This document shows positions 1 to 7,791 of a stretch of DNA of 64,000 nt, one piece after another. A model generated the notes under the pieces. That model did not search any database, was not told where the DNA came from, and worked only from the letters and a program-made list of their open reading frames with translations. Made by a program: the position numbers and the translations under genes. The stretch is from CAVTUU01 sp045804965 (lineage in GTDB: Bacteria > Chloroflexota > Chloroflexia > Thermomicrobiales > UBA6265), in contig JBJMMD010000002.1 in the NCBI GenBank assembly GCA_045804965.1, forward strand, positions 124,001 to 188,000. Reading direction: 5' to 3'. How positions within the stretch are numbered: the first letter of the stretch is position 1; every line of letters begins with the position of its first letter.

Positions 1-1
1 A

Positions 2-124
2 CCGCGCCGGGCATATCTCATTCACCTCAGCCACGAGCTCAGCCACGAGGAAGCGACCCGGCAATTGCCGCCCTGCATTGAAGTGGCCTACGACGGACTC
101 ACGGTGAGGACACTGGAGGAATAG
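2..124 (+). CDS. C-terminal end of MBL-fold (PhnP-like) hydrolase, partial
   Basis: An open frame enters from the left edge and stops at 122-124, giving about 40 residues. The segment contains LSHELSHEEA followed by LPPCIEVAYDGL. This resembles the end of the PhnP-like phosphoribosyl 1,2-cyclic phosphate phosphodiesterase group of the metallo-beta-lactamase fold, whose members end with a His-rich helix and an LPxxIxxAYDG strand. The metal-binding HxHxDH region lies outside the window, so activity cannot be judged. The family call rests on this tail only. Confidence 0.55.
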   Translation, partial: PRRAYLIHLSHELSHEEATRQLPPCIEVAYDGLTVRTLEE

Positions 125-190
125 TCTCGCGCGTTCGGCTGCGATCACTTCCTGCAGTTGTGAACGAAGCGAAATCGGCGGGAGGCGATC

Positions 191-787
191 ATGGGCTTGA
201 TCCCGATGGATGTTGAGCCGACCAACAGTAGTGAGCGTTCCTACGACATCTACTCACGACTCCTCAACGACCGCATCATCTTTTTGGGCTGGCCGGTCGA
301 TGACCAAATCGCCAACACTCTCATCGCGCAGATGTTGTTCCTGGCCCATGAGGACTCAGAACAAGACATCCGTCTGCACATCAATTCGCCGCGCGGCGAT
401 ATCTATTCCGGACTGGCAATTTACGACACCATGCAAATGATTCGCCCCGATGTTTCGACTTTTAACATGGGCGTCGCAGCAGGCATTGCTGCGGTGCTTC
501 TCGCAGGCGGTAAACCTGGCAAACGCTATGCACTGCCGAACTCAAAAGTAGTGTTAGATAGTGGGTCAATTGGTATTCGCGACTCAATGAAGCTAACCAA
601 CGAGGAGTGGGAGGGGTTGCGAAAGATCGTAGAAAAGCCTCTTGAAGTCCTATCAATACACACAGGTAAATCTCTGCAACAAATCAAGGACGATGTCGCT
701 CAAGAACTTCAAATGAGTGCCGATGAAGCGCTGGCATACGGCATTGTCGATGAAGTTTTGCAACCCGCTAAGCACCGGGACGAATGA
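191..787 (+). CDS. ClpP-fold protein lacking the catalytic triad (ClpR-like)
   Basis: A 198-residue protein with the whole ClpP fold: the RIIFLGWPVDD start, HINSPRGDIYSGLAIYD, the MGVAAGIAAVLLAGG nucleophile region and the ALPNS strand. ClpP normally has Ser in the AAS(M) turn, His after the LPNS strand and Asp before the MSxxEA helix. Aligned by eye to E. coli ClpP (S97/H122/D171), these are Gly98, Asp123 and Glu172 here, so all three are replaced. The fold and oligomer surfaces look intact, which suggests a non-proteolytic ring subunit like cyanobacterial or plastid ClpR rather than a decayed gene. A GGAGG motif sits just before the ATG. The 3' half is more AT-rich than its neighbours. A partner Clp ATPase or an active ClpP is not in the window. 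Confidence 0.85.
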   Translation: MGLIPMDVEPTNSSERSYDIYSRLLNDRIIFLGWPVDDQIANTLIAQMLFLAHEDSEQDIRLHINSPRGDIYSGLAIYDTMQMIRPDVSTFNMGVAAGIAAVLLAGGKPGKRYALPNSKVVLDSGSIGIRDSMKLTNEEWEGLRKIVEKPLEVLSIHTGKSLQQIKDDVAQELQMSADEALAYGIVDEVLQPAKHRDE

Positions 788-799
788 TCCATAACTCTC

Positions 800-1003
800 C
801 TAGCTCTGTTTGACCCTATAGGGTCCGACGACTGTATCGAAGACTTTCCCGAGGCGGTCGACGAGTGTGCCGTCGGGTCCGTCGCCTGGCCACGATCGAG
901 TCGTTCCTATCCACGCGGCCGTCAGTGTCCGGCCCAGCTCCATGGGATCGCAATCGATCAGTTCGCCCGCCTCGCGCGCGGCAACCAAGAGCCCATTCCG
1001 ACC
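800..1003 (-). pseudogene. TetR-family regulator, C-terminal remnant
   Basis: The minus strand reads about 67 residues ending in an AGELIDCDPMELGRTL.AAW..TTRSWPGDGPDG..VDRL pattern. That looks like the ligand-binding C-terminus of a TetR regulator, where a GE(I/L)..D.DP.xLA segment is common. An in-frame stop lies directly upstream at 1004-1006, and there is no helix-turn-helix part before the tRNA gene. It is therefore read as the surviving tail of a truncated gene. A 14-bp palindrome, GACCCTATAGGGTC (812-825), lies inside it. The assignment is tentative because only a weakly conserved domain remains. Confidence 0.35.
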
Positions 1004-1089
1004 TCAGTCACGCTCTCCGATTTGCCTCCTGAACTCGCCCAAACCCGCATGGTAAACTCGCTAGCACGTGGGTCTCTCCCTCGTTCCCT

Positions 1090-1160
1090 GGCGCCATAGC
1101 CAAGCGGTAAGGCACGGGTCTGCAAAACCCTGATCGGCGGTTCGAATCCGCCTGGCGCCT
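1090..1160 (+). tRNA. tRNA-Cys (anticodon GCA)
   Basis: A 71-nt cloverleaf: acceptor arms GGCGCCA (1090-1096) and TGGCGCC (1153-1159) pair perfectly over 7 bp. The anticodon loop CTGCAAA carries GCA, and the T-arm contains GGTTCGAATCC. The discriminator base is T, as expected for tRNA-Cys. The CCA end is not encoded. A hairpin with a short T tract follows immediately. Confidence 0.95.
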
Positions 1161-1165
1161 CCGGC

Positions 1166-1190
1166 CGGCACCCTTCGTCGGGTGCCGTTT
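1166..1190 (+). terminator. Hairpin after tRNA-Cys
   Basis: CGGCACCC (1166-1173) pairs with GGGTGCCG (1180-1187) across a TTCGTC loop and is followed by TTT. It lies 6 nt after the tRNA and fits a weak intrinsic terminator or 3' processing signal. The Nudix gene starts only 24 nt later, so some read-through is possible. Confidence 0.6.
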
Positions 1191-1213
1191 GAGTCTTCGG
1201 AGGAAACCACCTC

Positions 1214-1783
1214 GTGCCGGACGGCGCGGCAAGTAAGCCCACGCGCATCACGTCCCGGCGTGTCTTCGAAGGCACGATCTACAATGTCCGGGTCGACCAG
1301 ATTCGGATGCCATCCGGCCGGGAAACGGTCCGCGAAATCATCGAGCATCCCGGCGCGGTCGCGATTCTCGCAATCACCGATGACCAGCAGCTCATCCTTG
1401 TGCGGCAGTATCGCTACGCGATCGATAGCGCCCTCCTCGAGATCCCGGCCGGGACCTGCGAGCCAGCTGAATCCCCCGTCGAGACGGCCCGACGCGAGCT
1501 CACCGAGGAAACGGGCTATGACGCATCTGAGATTCGCGAGCTTCGCACCTACTATTCGAGCGCCGGATATTCTGACGAGCACATCACCCTCGTGCTGGCC
1601 ACCGGATGCAGGCGATCAACCCGCCCGCCAGCCCCCGACGAAATCGACGAGGTGACGCTTGTACCTGTACGAGACGCGCCATCGCTCCTAGATCACGGCC
1701 CCAATCAGGCTCGCGATGCGAAGACATTGATCGCACTCTCGATGTTAATTGCCGGTCTCATTCCCCTTAATTCGCGAGGGTGA
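1214..1783 (+). CDS. Nudix hydrolase, ADP-ribose pyrophosphatase-like
   Basis: A 189-residue protein starting at GTG. It contains a complete Nudix box, G-x5-E-x7-REL-x-EE-x-GY (GTCEPAE...RELTEETGY), near residues 79-101. The preceding LVRQYRYAIDSALLEIPAG stretch is typical of the NudF/ADP-ribose pyrophosphatase branch, which hydrolyses ADP-ribose to AMP and ribose 5-phosphate with Mg2+. The length matches the family. It stands alone between tRNA-Cys and a response regulator. Substrate choice within the branch cannot be read from sequence. Confidence 0.88.
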   Translation: MPDGAASKPTRITSRRVFEGTIYNVRVDQIRMPSGRETVREIIEHPGAVAILAITDDQQLILVRQYRYAIDSALLEIPAGTCEPAESPVETARRELTEETGYDASEIRELRTYYSSAGYSDEHITLVLATGCRRSTRPPAPDEIDEVTLVPVRDAPSLLDHGPNQARDAKTLIALSMLIAGLIPLNSRG

Positions 1784-2074
1784 CCGCGGTTACGCTCGCA
1801 AATTATCCGCCAAATGTTTTGCGGGAAAGATGTGTCTACGCCGTCTTATTCGCGATGTACTTTGTTACTAGGATTGAAGGATCTTGATATGTCCGTACAC
1901 ATCCCCAAAACCCTATACCATTCGGCTATCGCATCCGCTATGCTGCAATTCAGAGGTTTTGGTGGATTTGTCCATCAGGTCGCGCCCCTCCACTGTCGCT
2001 CACATCGCGCGACATCCGACAGCGCCCAATCCGGAGCGTCGCGTGCGCTGACGAACACGAGAGGAGTGAGCTTC
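1784..2074. other. Intergenic leader before the response regulator
   Basis: About 290 bp without a convincing gene. The frame of the downstream regulator stays open back to an ATG at 1814, but the residues encoded there resemble nothing. A GAGGAG ribosome site sits just before the ATG at 2075. The segment is more AT-rich than the coding DNA around it, so it probably holds the regulator's promoter, but no clear -35/-10 pair was singled out. Confidence 0.4.
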
Positions 2075-2800
2075 ATGCTCAAACGTCGAATTCTGTTAGT
2101 CGAAGATCATCCTATGTTCCGCAAGGGCTTGCACCGGATGCTCGAAGATTCCGGGCGCTTCACCGTCGTCGCCGAGGCGCAGAACGGGCACGAAGCAATC
2201 CATCTGGCTGACATCCATCATCCGGAGATCATCCTGATCGACGTGCAACTTCCGGGCGTAACCGGTCTCAAGGTCGCCCGAGTGTTGCGCAAGCAGAATC
2301 CGAACGCGAAGATCGTCTTCCTCTCTATGCATGTCGACGACGAGCGATTATTCGAAGCGATCCGCGCCGGCGGGGTGGCCTACATTACCAAGGACACCGA
2401 TGCGGAAACCTTGATCTCCTCCTTGCGGCGGGTAGGGGCCGGCGAAAATATGCTCAATCAGCTCGTGTTAACTCGCCCCCAGCTCGCCTGGCGCGTGCTC
2501 TCTGAGTTCCGCGCACTTTCGAACGAGCCCGATACCGACATGGTGATGGCGAGCGGGGCCCTGCCGCTCTCAACTCGCGAGATCGAAGTGCTCGACTGCG
2601 TAGCACAAGGGCTCTCGAACAAGGAGATCGCCGACGCGCTTTTCGTGACTGAGCAAACGGTCAAGAATCACATGACCTCGGTGCTGCGCAAGCTCAACGT
2701 GAACGACCGCGTGCAAGCCGTGCTCTTTGCGGTCAAGAACGGCTGGATCGAAATCGGGCCACAGCCCTACGATGAGGCCGTGATTTCGAAGTCGGCCTAG
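2075..2800 (+). CDS. NarL/FixJ-family response regulator
   Basis: A 241-residue two-domain DNA-binding regulator. The receiver spans residues 4-120, with acidic residues E10/D11, phospho-acceptor D56 (IILIDVQLPG) and the conserved lysine K106 (YITKD). A LuxR-type helix-turn-helix follows near the end (LSTREIEVLDCVAQGLSNKEIA, then VTEQTVKNHM). The start at 2075 is preferred over the open frame from 1814 because it has a GAGGAG site and begins right at the receiver. No histidine kinase is adjacent, so it is an orphan here. The next gene begins 4 bp after its stop and is likely co-transcribed. Confidence 0.92.
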   Translation: MLKRRILLVEDHPMFRKGLHRMLEDSGRFTVVAEAQNGHEAIHLADIHHPEIILIDVQLPGVTGLKVARVLRKQNPNAKIVFLSMHVDDERLFEAIRAGGVAYITKDTDAETLISSLRRVGAGENMLNQLVLTRPQLAWRVLSEFRALSNEPDTDMVMASGALPLSTREIEVLDCVAQGLSNKEIADALFVTEQTVKNHMTSVLRKLNVNDRVQAVLFAVKNGWIEIGPQPYDEAVISKSA

Positions 2801-2804
2801 CCTG

Positions 2805-3515
2805 ATGACAGCAAGCGGGTACCTCGAGGCGACAAACGAGTGGCGCACCGCCTATCCGGGCGCGGTTGCCGCCGTTCTCGCGATGAACGGCGTCAGCAAT
2901 CCGCCTCACCATCCCGCGAATGACGAGGCGCGCGAGCGGCTCGAAACAGAGCTTCGAACACGGTACGGCGCGTTGGATCGCCCAAGTCTGCGCGCGTCAC
3001 ATCCGATCGACGCTTACGACCGTTACTATCATGGATTTGGACAGACCTACCATGTGCAACATCAACTCGAATCGGTCGCGATCAAAAACAAACCGATTCC
3101 TCGCCGGGCAACCTTAGTCGAAGCCATGTTCATGGCGGAGTTGGCAGACCAGATCCTCACGGCCGGACACGATCTTGCGGCCGTGCAATTGCCGGTCAGG
3201 GTCGATATCGCCCGGCCGGGCGATGGCCTAACCATGTTTTCCGGGGCGACCCGGGAACCACCGCTGGGAGATATGATCATGCGCGATAGTGCGGGCATCA
3301 TCTCGTCGGTGGTACTTGGCCCTGACAATCGGACGCAGATCACTCCGGCGACAACCAGTGCGCTATTTGCCGTTTACGCCCCACCTGGGATCGTCGAAGA
3401 CACAGTCCGTGCTCACCTTGAAGCGATAGCGCGGAATGTGCGTCTCGTCTCTCCAGAAGCGGAAACGCTCGCGATGACAGTCGTGACCGCGAACGGCGAC
3501 TCAGGTACGAGCTAG
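2805..3515 (+). CDS. Solo B3/4 domain protein (COG3382 type)
   Basis: A 236-residue protein resembling the B3/4 domain of the phenylalanyl-tRNA synthetase beta chain without the rest of the enzyme. Visible family features are RPSLRASHPIDAYDRYY and KPIPRRATLVEAMFMAEL, followed by a beta-rich half ending in an ATTSALFAVYAPPGI strand. In the synthetase this fold edits mischarged tRNA; stand-alone relatives have no firmly known role and may act in tRNA editing or amino-acid binding. It starts 4 bp after the response-regulator stop and its 3' end overlaps purD by 15 bp tail to tail. Confidence 0.75.
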   Translation: MTASGYLEATNEWRTAYPGAVAAVLAMNGVSNPPHHPANDEARERLETELRTRYGALDRPSLRASHPIDAYDRYYHGFGQTYHVQHQLESVAIKNKPIPRRATLVEAMFMAELADQILTAGHDLAAVQLPVRVDIARPGDGLTMFSGATREPPLGDMIMRDSAGIISSVVLGPDNRTQITPATTSALFAVYAPPGIVEDTVRAHLEAIARNVRLVSPEAETLAMTVVTANGDSGTS

Positions 3516-4781
3516 CTCACGTGACGCGATGTCTCGCCGCGCGTGCATACCATCGAAGCTCACCCGCTCGACCGCCGCATACGCGCGATCACGTGCCGCG
3601 GCAAGATCATTCCCTAGACCAACGAGCGCAAGTACCCGCCCGCCCGCGGTGACCACATGACCCGCGTCATCGCGCGCGGTTCCGGCGTGGAAGGCGAGAA
3701 CATCATCCGGAATTGCCTCTAGACCCGCGATCGGCATTCCGGTCCGGTACGGTCCGGGATAGCCGCCGGAGGCAAGAGCGACGCCGACGGCCGCGCCAGG
3801 CAACGCACGCGGCGGCTCTACGTCCGCCAGTCGTCGATGCGCGATCCCGTCAAACAATTCGGTGAGGTCGGCGTCGAGCAATGGCAGCACAACTTGCGTC
3901 TCGGGATCTCCGAGCCGAGCATTGAACTCGAGCACTTTGGGGCCATTCGCGGTGAGCATGAGGCCCGCGTAGAGCACGCCGCGGAGCGATTTGCCCCGAT
4001 TGCGCATTTCGCGCACCGTCGGCTCCAAGATCGTGCGCTGAATCTGGTCGGCGAGATCGTTCGTCACCACTGGTGGCGGGCAATAGGCGCCCATGCCACC
4101 GGTGTTCGGTCCCCGATCGTTGTCAGAAACGCGCTTGTAATCACAGGCTGCCGGCAGCGTCTGCACCGTGTCGCCGTCGGTCAGGGCGAAAGCGGAGACT
4201 TCCTGACCGTCCAGACATTCTTCGATCACCACGCGCTGTCCCGCTTGCCCAAGTGCCCGATCTTCAAGAAACGCGGTCAAGACGTGCTGTGCTTCCAGGC
4301 GATTCGGCGCAACGACGACACCCTTCCCAGCGGCGAGCCCGTCCGCTTTGATCACCACCGGCAATTCGAAATCGGCGAGCGCTGCCAGACCACCGACGAG
4401 GTCATGCACCACGACCGATCTCGCGGTCGGTACCCCGGCCGCGAGCATCACCTCTTTCGCGAACGCCTTGCTCGATTCGATCTGGGCGGCCGTAGCGCTG
4501 TGGCCACAAACCGGGATGCCAACCTCGACGAGCCGATCCGCGATGCCCGCGGCAAGCGGTTCTTCCGGCCCGATCACCGCCAGATCGATCTTCCGCTCGC
4601 CGGCAATTGCGACAATTGATTCAACGTCGGTTACGCGCACGGGGACGTTTTCCCCGACCTCTGCCGTGCCGGCATTGCCGGGCGCGCACAGGAGGGCCGC
4701 CGTGCGCGGACTCTGCGCGAGTTTCCACGCGATCGCATGCTCTCTTCCGCCCCCACCGACTACTAACACGCGCAGCGCCAC
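3501..4781 (-). CDS. purD: Phosphoribosylamine-glycine ligase (GARS)
   Basis: An ATP-grasp enzyme joining 5-phosphoribosylamine and glycine in step two of purine synthesis. The 426 residues cover the family: VLVVGGGGREHAIAWKL at the start, LAVIGPEEPLAAGI, the ATP-grasp KADGLAAGKGVVVA loop, DYKRVSDNDRGPNTGGMG and EFNARLGDPETQ. The GTG start at 4781 is chosen because a GAGGAGAAGG ribosome site lies just upstream and PurD proteins begin at this point. A longer frame from 4868 would add 29 unrelated residues and run up to rlmN. No other pur gene is next to it. It is divergent from rlmN. Confidence 0.96.
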   Translation of the reverse strand: MALRVLVVGGGGREHAIAWKLAQSPRTAALLCAPGNAGTAEVGENVPVRVTDVESIVAIAGERKIDLAVIGPEEPLAAGIADRLVEVGIPVCGHSATAAQIESSKAFAKEVMLAAGVPTARSVVVHDLVGGLAALADFELPVVIKADGLAAGKGVVVAPNRLEAQHVLTAFLEDRALGQAGQRVVIEECLDGQEVSAFALTDGDTVQTLPAACDYKRVSDNDRGPNTGGMGAYCPPPVVTNDLADQIQRTILEPTVREMRNRGKSLRGVLYAGLMLTANGPKVLEFNARLGDPETQVVLPLLDADLTELFDGIAHRRLADVEPPRALPGAAVGVALASGGYPGPYRTGMPIAGLEAIPDDVLAFHAGTARDDAGHVVTAGGRVLALVGLGNDLAAARDRAYAAVERVSFDGMHARRDIASRELART

Positions 4782-4873
4782 GCGCCTTCTCCTCGCGCAA
4801 TACCCAACGACCCGCTCGTCATGATACGCAAAATCGAATCTGCCTTCGCGCCCTGTGGTAGGCTTCATACGTT

Positions 4874-6004
4874 ATGGAAATCGGAACTACTTCGCGACCA
4901 ACAAGTCCAATCGAGTCAGCCAAAACCGTCCGCCTCGCGACGCCGAGAGCGCAGCGGCCCAAGTCTGTGTATGACGTTACGTTGTACGAGTTGGAGGCGC
5001 GCTTCGAACAACTTGGTGCCCCGCGATATCGCGCACGTCAGCTCTACAACTGGCTTTACGGTCAGCTCGCGCGCGATTACGACACGATGACCAACCTGCC
5101 CTCCAGTTTGCGCCAGACGCTCGCGGACGAATTGCCGATCGTGGTCATGGCGCCAATTCGCGAGATTGGTGCGGACGGCGGAGACACGTTCAAGACCCTC
5201 TACCGCACCGCTGACAATCAGTTTGTCGAGACGGTGCTGATGCTCTATCCCGATCGCGCCACGGTGTGCGTTTCCTGCCAGGTCGGTTGTGCGGTCGGCT
5301 GCGCCTTTTGCGCCACCGGGCTTGGCGGTCTGACCCGCAATCTCACCGCAGGTGAGATGGTGCGGCAAGTCATCGACGCCGCCCGTCGCGCTCGCGAGCT
5401 TGGCCGGACGCTGACGAATCTGGTGATGATGGGCATGGGTGAACCGCTGCAAAACTATGCCCCGACGATGAAGATGGTGCAGATTCTGCACGACCCTCGC
5501 GGCCTCAACTTCGGCGCGCGGCGAATGACGATCTCGACTTCCGGGATCGTACCGAAGATCGACGCCCTGGCCGAAGAACCCTATCAAGTCAATCTCGCCA
5601 TCTCGATTCACGCGCCAAATGACGAGCTACGCAGCCGCTTGGTACCGATTAACAACCGCTATCCAGTGGCGGAGTTGATCGCGTCGGTCAAGCGCTACAT
5701 CGCGAAGACCGGCCGGCGCGTCTCATTCGAATATGCCTTGATGAAGGGGATCAACGACGACGACCGAACGGCCCGCGATTTCGCCAAGCTCCTGCGCGGC
5801 ATGCTCTGCCACGTCAACGTGATTCCCCTCAATCCAGTCGATGTGCTCCCGTACGAGCGGCCGTCGCGCGAAGATATCGATCGCTTCGCGGCCACGCTGC
5901 AAGCGGCCGGCATCCCGACGACGGTTCGGTACTCACGAGGGATTGACATCGCCGCCGCCTGTGGGCAACTTCGGGCCGAGCACACGATGGCCGAGGCGTC
6001 TTGA
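4874..6004 (+). CDS. rlmN: Dual-specificity RNA methyltransferase RlmN
   Basis: A radical-SAM enzyme that methylates C2 of A2503 in 23S rRNA and of A37 in some tRNAs. The 376 residues include the CX3CX2C cluster (C139, C143, C146), the MGMGEPLQNY glycine-rich SAM motif, SxxSTSGIVP and the C-terminal methyl-carrier cysteine C363 (IAAACGQL). The first ~30 residues look like a loose extension, and a later start is possible. The stop overlaps the start of trmO by 4 bp, so the two RNA-modification genes probably form one operon. Confidence 0.95.
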   Translation: MEIGTTSRPTSPIESAKTVRLATPRAQRPKSVYDVTLYELEARFEQLGAPRYRARQLYNWLYGQLARDYDTMTNLPSSLRQTLADELPIVVMAPIREIGADGGDTFKTLYRTADNQFVETVLMLYPDRATVCVSCQVGCAVGCAFCATGLGGLTRNLTAGEMVRQVIDAARRARELGRTLTNLVMMGMGEPLQNYAPTMKMVQILHDPRGLNFGARRMTISTSGIVPKIDALAEEPYQVNLAISIHAPNDELRSRLVPINNRYPVAELIASVKRYIAKTGRRVSFEYALMKGINDDDRTARDFAKLLRGMLCHVNVIPLNPVDVLPYERPSREDIDRFAATLQAAGIPTTVRYSRGIDIAAACGQLRAEHTMAEAS

Positions 6005-6510
6005 CACCAGTGGCGAACCAAGTCCCGCCGAAATGGCATCGCGTCCAGGCGATTGGTTACGTTCGCCGTCCCGGCGCGCCGGACCCCCTTCCGGGCGAGT
6101 TCTACGATCCGAATCAAGAAACGGTCATCGAGATCATCCCTCGCTGGGCGGATGGTCTTGCCGGGATCGAGGAGTTCAGCCACCTGGTCGTCATCTTTTG
6201 GCTCGACCGGATGCCACGCTTGCGGCACGTCAAACCAGAGATTTCGGCCGAGCTTCGGGCCGAGCTGCCCCCGGTCGGCTTCTTTTCGACCCGCACGCCG
6301 AAGCGCCCGAATCCCATCGGCATCTCCTGCCCACGTCTGCTCCGCCGCGACGGAAATCAACTCGTGGTGACCGGCATCGACGCTTGGCCGGGCACGCCGG
6401 TGATCGATATCAAAGGGTACTTTCCGCGGGACGAGCTTCGCCCGGACGCAACCGTCCCGGCCTGGCTCTCGAACCTCTGGCAAAGTCACGACCAGGGACG
6501 CGGCCGCTAG
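6001..6510 (+). CDS. trmO: TrmO/TsaA-like tRNA t6A37 methyltransferase
   Basis: A 169-residue protein of the UPF0066/YaeB family, which in E. coli methylates N6-threonylcarbamoyladenosine at position 37 of tRNA. The diagnostic FFSTRTPKRPNPIGIS segment is intact, as are AIGYVRRP near the start and GIEEFSHLVVIFWLD. The TTG start overlaps the rlmN stop (TTGA); a GTG at 6010 is an alternative. The length is that of the single-domain archaeal/bacterial forms. It is convergent with the next gene, overlapping it by 4 bp. Confidence 0.88.
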   Translation: MTPVANQVPPKWHRVQAIGYVRRPGAPDPLPGEFYDPNQETVIEIIPRWADGLAGIEEFSHLVVIFWLDRMPRLRHVKPEISAELRAELPPVGFFSTRTPKRPNPIGISCPRLLRRDGNQLVVTGIDAWPGTPVIDIKGYFPRDELRPDATVPAWLSNLWQSHDQGRGR

Positions 6511-7442
6511 CCGTCCCGGTCAAGAATTTCCAGCACCGGCGCAATGGCCTCGATCCCGCCCACGGTGCATGGATCGGGGTAAAGCTGGATGTGCGCAATG
6601 CCCGCGCGGGCGTAAGCGCGAAACTCTTCAGCAAGCTCTTCAGGTGTGCCCATCAATGAGGGCACGGCCTGACCCGGCCGCCCATAAGCGCCCTCAAAGT
6701 CGACCATGACCGCCGCCGAACGTTCTAGTGTCGCGGGGTCGCGGCCAACTTCCCGGCAGATCGCGTCCATCTTTTCGCGTAGGGCGGGAACGCCAGCCGC
6801 GCGGTTGCCGGTGGAGTTGACCCAAACATTCCAGTGGTCGGCATGCTCCGCGGTCAGCCGCATCATCCGTTCGCCTTGAAACGTGCCGATCATGATCGGC
6901 ATCCCCTGTGGGCGCGGGCCACGCGGGCGCAGCTCGCAGTTCTTCGCCGAATAGAATGTTCCCTCGAAGTCGGCCTTTCCTGTACGAATCAACGAGCAGA
7001 TAATCGTCAGTGCCTCTTCAAACCGGCTGGCGCGATGATCATATGGAAAACCGAACGCGGAATATTCCGGCTCCGCCCAACCAGCGCCAAGGCCAAGGAT
7101 GAGCCGCCCGCCGCTGATTCCATCGACCGTTTCCGCGATTTTCGCCGTCAGGGCAGGGTTGCGATACCCGGTACAGGAGACCAACGGCGCCAGCTCGATG
7201 TGCGCCGTCGTCGCGGCGAATGCAGCCAGCATCGACCAACATTCCCACGCACCTTGCTGCTCATACCCCGGAACCTTCATCAAGAGATGATCGGCGAACC
7301 AAAGCGAATCGAAGCCTAACTCTTCGGTCGCCTTCGCCATCGCCAGAAAATCGAACCACCCCGCCGTCGCCCCGGCCATCTCCCGCTCCGACTCCGGCAA
7401 CATGATTCCGATCTTGAGTGGCCGCTTCCGCTCGCCGGTCAT
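6507..7442 (-). CDS. LLM-class F420-dependent oxidoreductase (paralog 1)
   Basis: A bacterial luciferase-like TIM-barrel flavin/F420 oxidoreductase of 311 residues. Family marks are IGIMLPESE near the start, EELGFDSLWFADHLLM, LAPLVSCTGYRNPALTAKIAETVDGISGGRLILGLGAGW, and a PIMIGTFQGERMMRLTAEHADHWNVW middle. The ATG at 7442 has an AAAGG site 8 nt upstream and starts just before the first strand; the longer frame from 7475 is less likely. Substrate is unknown. It resembles the gene at 8203-9183 along its length, and a toxin-antitoxin pair lies between the two. Confidence 0.87.
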   Translation of the reverse strand: MTGERKRPLKIGIMLPESEREMAGATAGWFDFLAMAKATEELGFDSLWFADHLLMKVPGYEQQGAWECWSMLAAFAATTAHIELAPLVSCTGYRNPALTAKIAETVDGISGGRLILGLGAGWAEPEYSAFGFPYDHRASRFEEALTIICSLIRTGKADFEGTFYSAKNCELRPRGPRPQGMPIMIGTFQGERMMRLTAEHADHWNVWVNSTGNRAAGVPALREKMDAICREVGRDPATLERSAAVMVDFEGAYGRPGQAVPSLMGTPEELAEEFRAYARAGIAHIQLYPDPCTVGGIEAIAPVLEILDRDG

Positions 7443-7468
7443 ATGCTGCCTTTCGCTCGTGACGTACC

Positions 7469-7516
7469 TTGACAAGGCTTGTAGCCGTGGCTACTGTATG
7501 CACAGTCACTACAGTA
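7469..7516 (+). promoter_or_regulatory. Sigma-70-type promoter with overlapping operator for the TA module
   Basis: TTGACA (7469-7474) and TACTGT (7492-7497) are 17 bp apart, a near-consensus promoter. The -10 is part of an inverted repeat: TACTGTA (7492-7498) and TACAGTA (7510-7516), with an extra inner half-site ACAGT (7502-7506) that also pairs with ACTGT (7493-7497). AbrB/MazE-type antitoxins repress their own promoter by binding such dyads, so this is the expected autoregulatory operator. It starts about 100 bp before the antitoxin ATG. Confidence 0.72.
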
Positions 7517-7573
7517 TTACCAGCCAGCGGAAGTAAACCGGCTCTGCATGATTATCCAGGATGGAGCATGACG

Positions 7574-7789
7574 ATGATTCAACAGCAACTGCGCAAAGCT
7601 GGCAATAGCTACGTTGTCACGATCCCCAAGGAGGAAGTCGAGCGCAACGGCTGGCATGAAGGCGACCGCTTCGTGGTGCAACTTACTCGCTTGGAAGAGC
7701 GCCCTGAACTTCGACGTGAACTTAGAGAGCTTTTTGAGGAGAGCTGGGAGCAACACGAAGAAGCCTACCGCTATTTGGCCAATCACTAG
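7574..7789 (+). CDS. AbrB/MazE-type antitoxin
   Basis: A 71-residue protein beginning MIQQQLRKAGNSYVVTIPKEEVERNGWHEGD, a classic SpoVT/AbrB swapped-hairpin DNA-binding domain (residues 3-47). A charged C-terminal tail (ELRRELRELFEESW) probably wraps the toxin. The ATG at 7574 is chosen because the GGATGGAG site at 7559-7566 is correctly spaced; an ATG two codons earlier is possible. The Doc gene begins 2 bp after the stop. The pair follows a strong promoter-operator and is on the opposite strand to both flanking oxidoreductases. Confidence 0.85.
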   Translation: MIQQQLRKAGNSYVVTIPKEEVERNGWHEGDRFVVQLTRLEERPELRRELRELFEESWEQHEEAYRYLANH

Positions 7790-7791
7790 CG

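Noticed and set aside
812..825. Palindrome GACCCTATAGGGTC as a TetR operator
   Set aside because: It lies inside the coding remnant, not in a promoter, and has no second copy.
958..1582. Overlapping minus-strand frames across the tRNA gene (with ARRIRTADQGF-like residues)
   Set aside because: These are translations of the tRNA-Cys complement and of the Nudix antisense strand, a familiar false-gene pattern.
1814..2074. 87-residue N-terminal extension of the response regulator
   Set aside because: No ribosome site, no domain, and the receiver starts exactly at the 2075 ATG, which has a good site.
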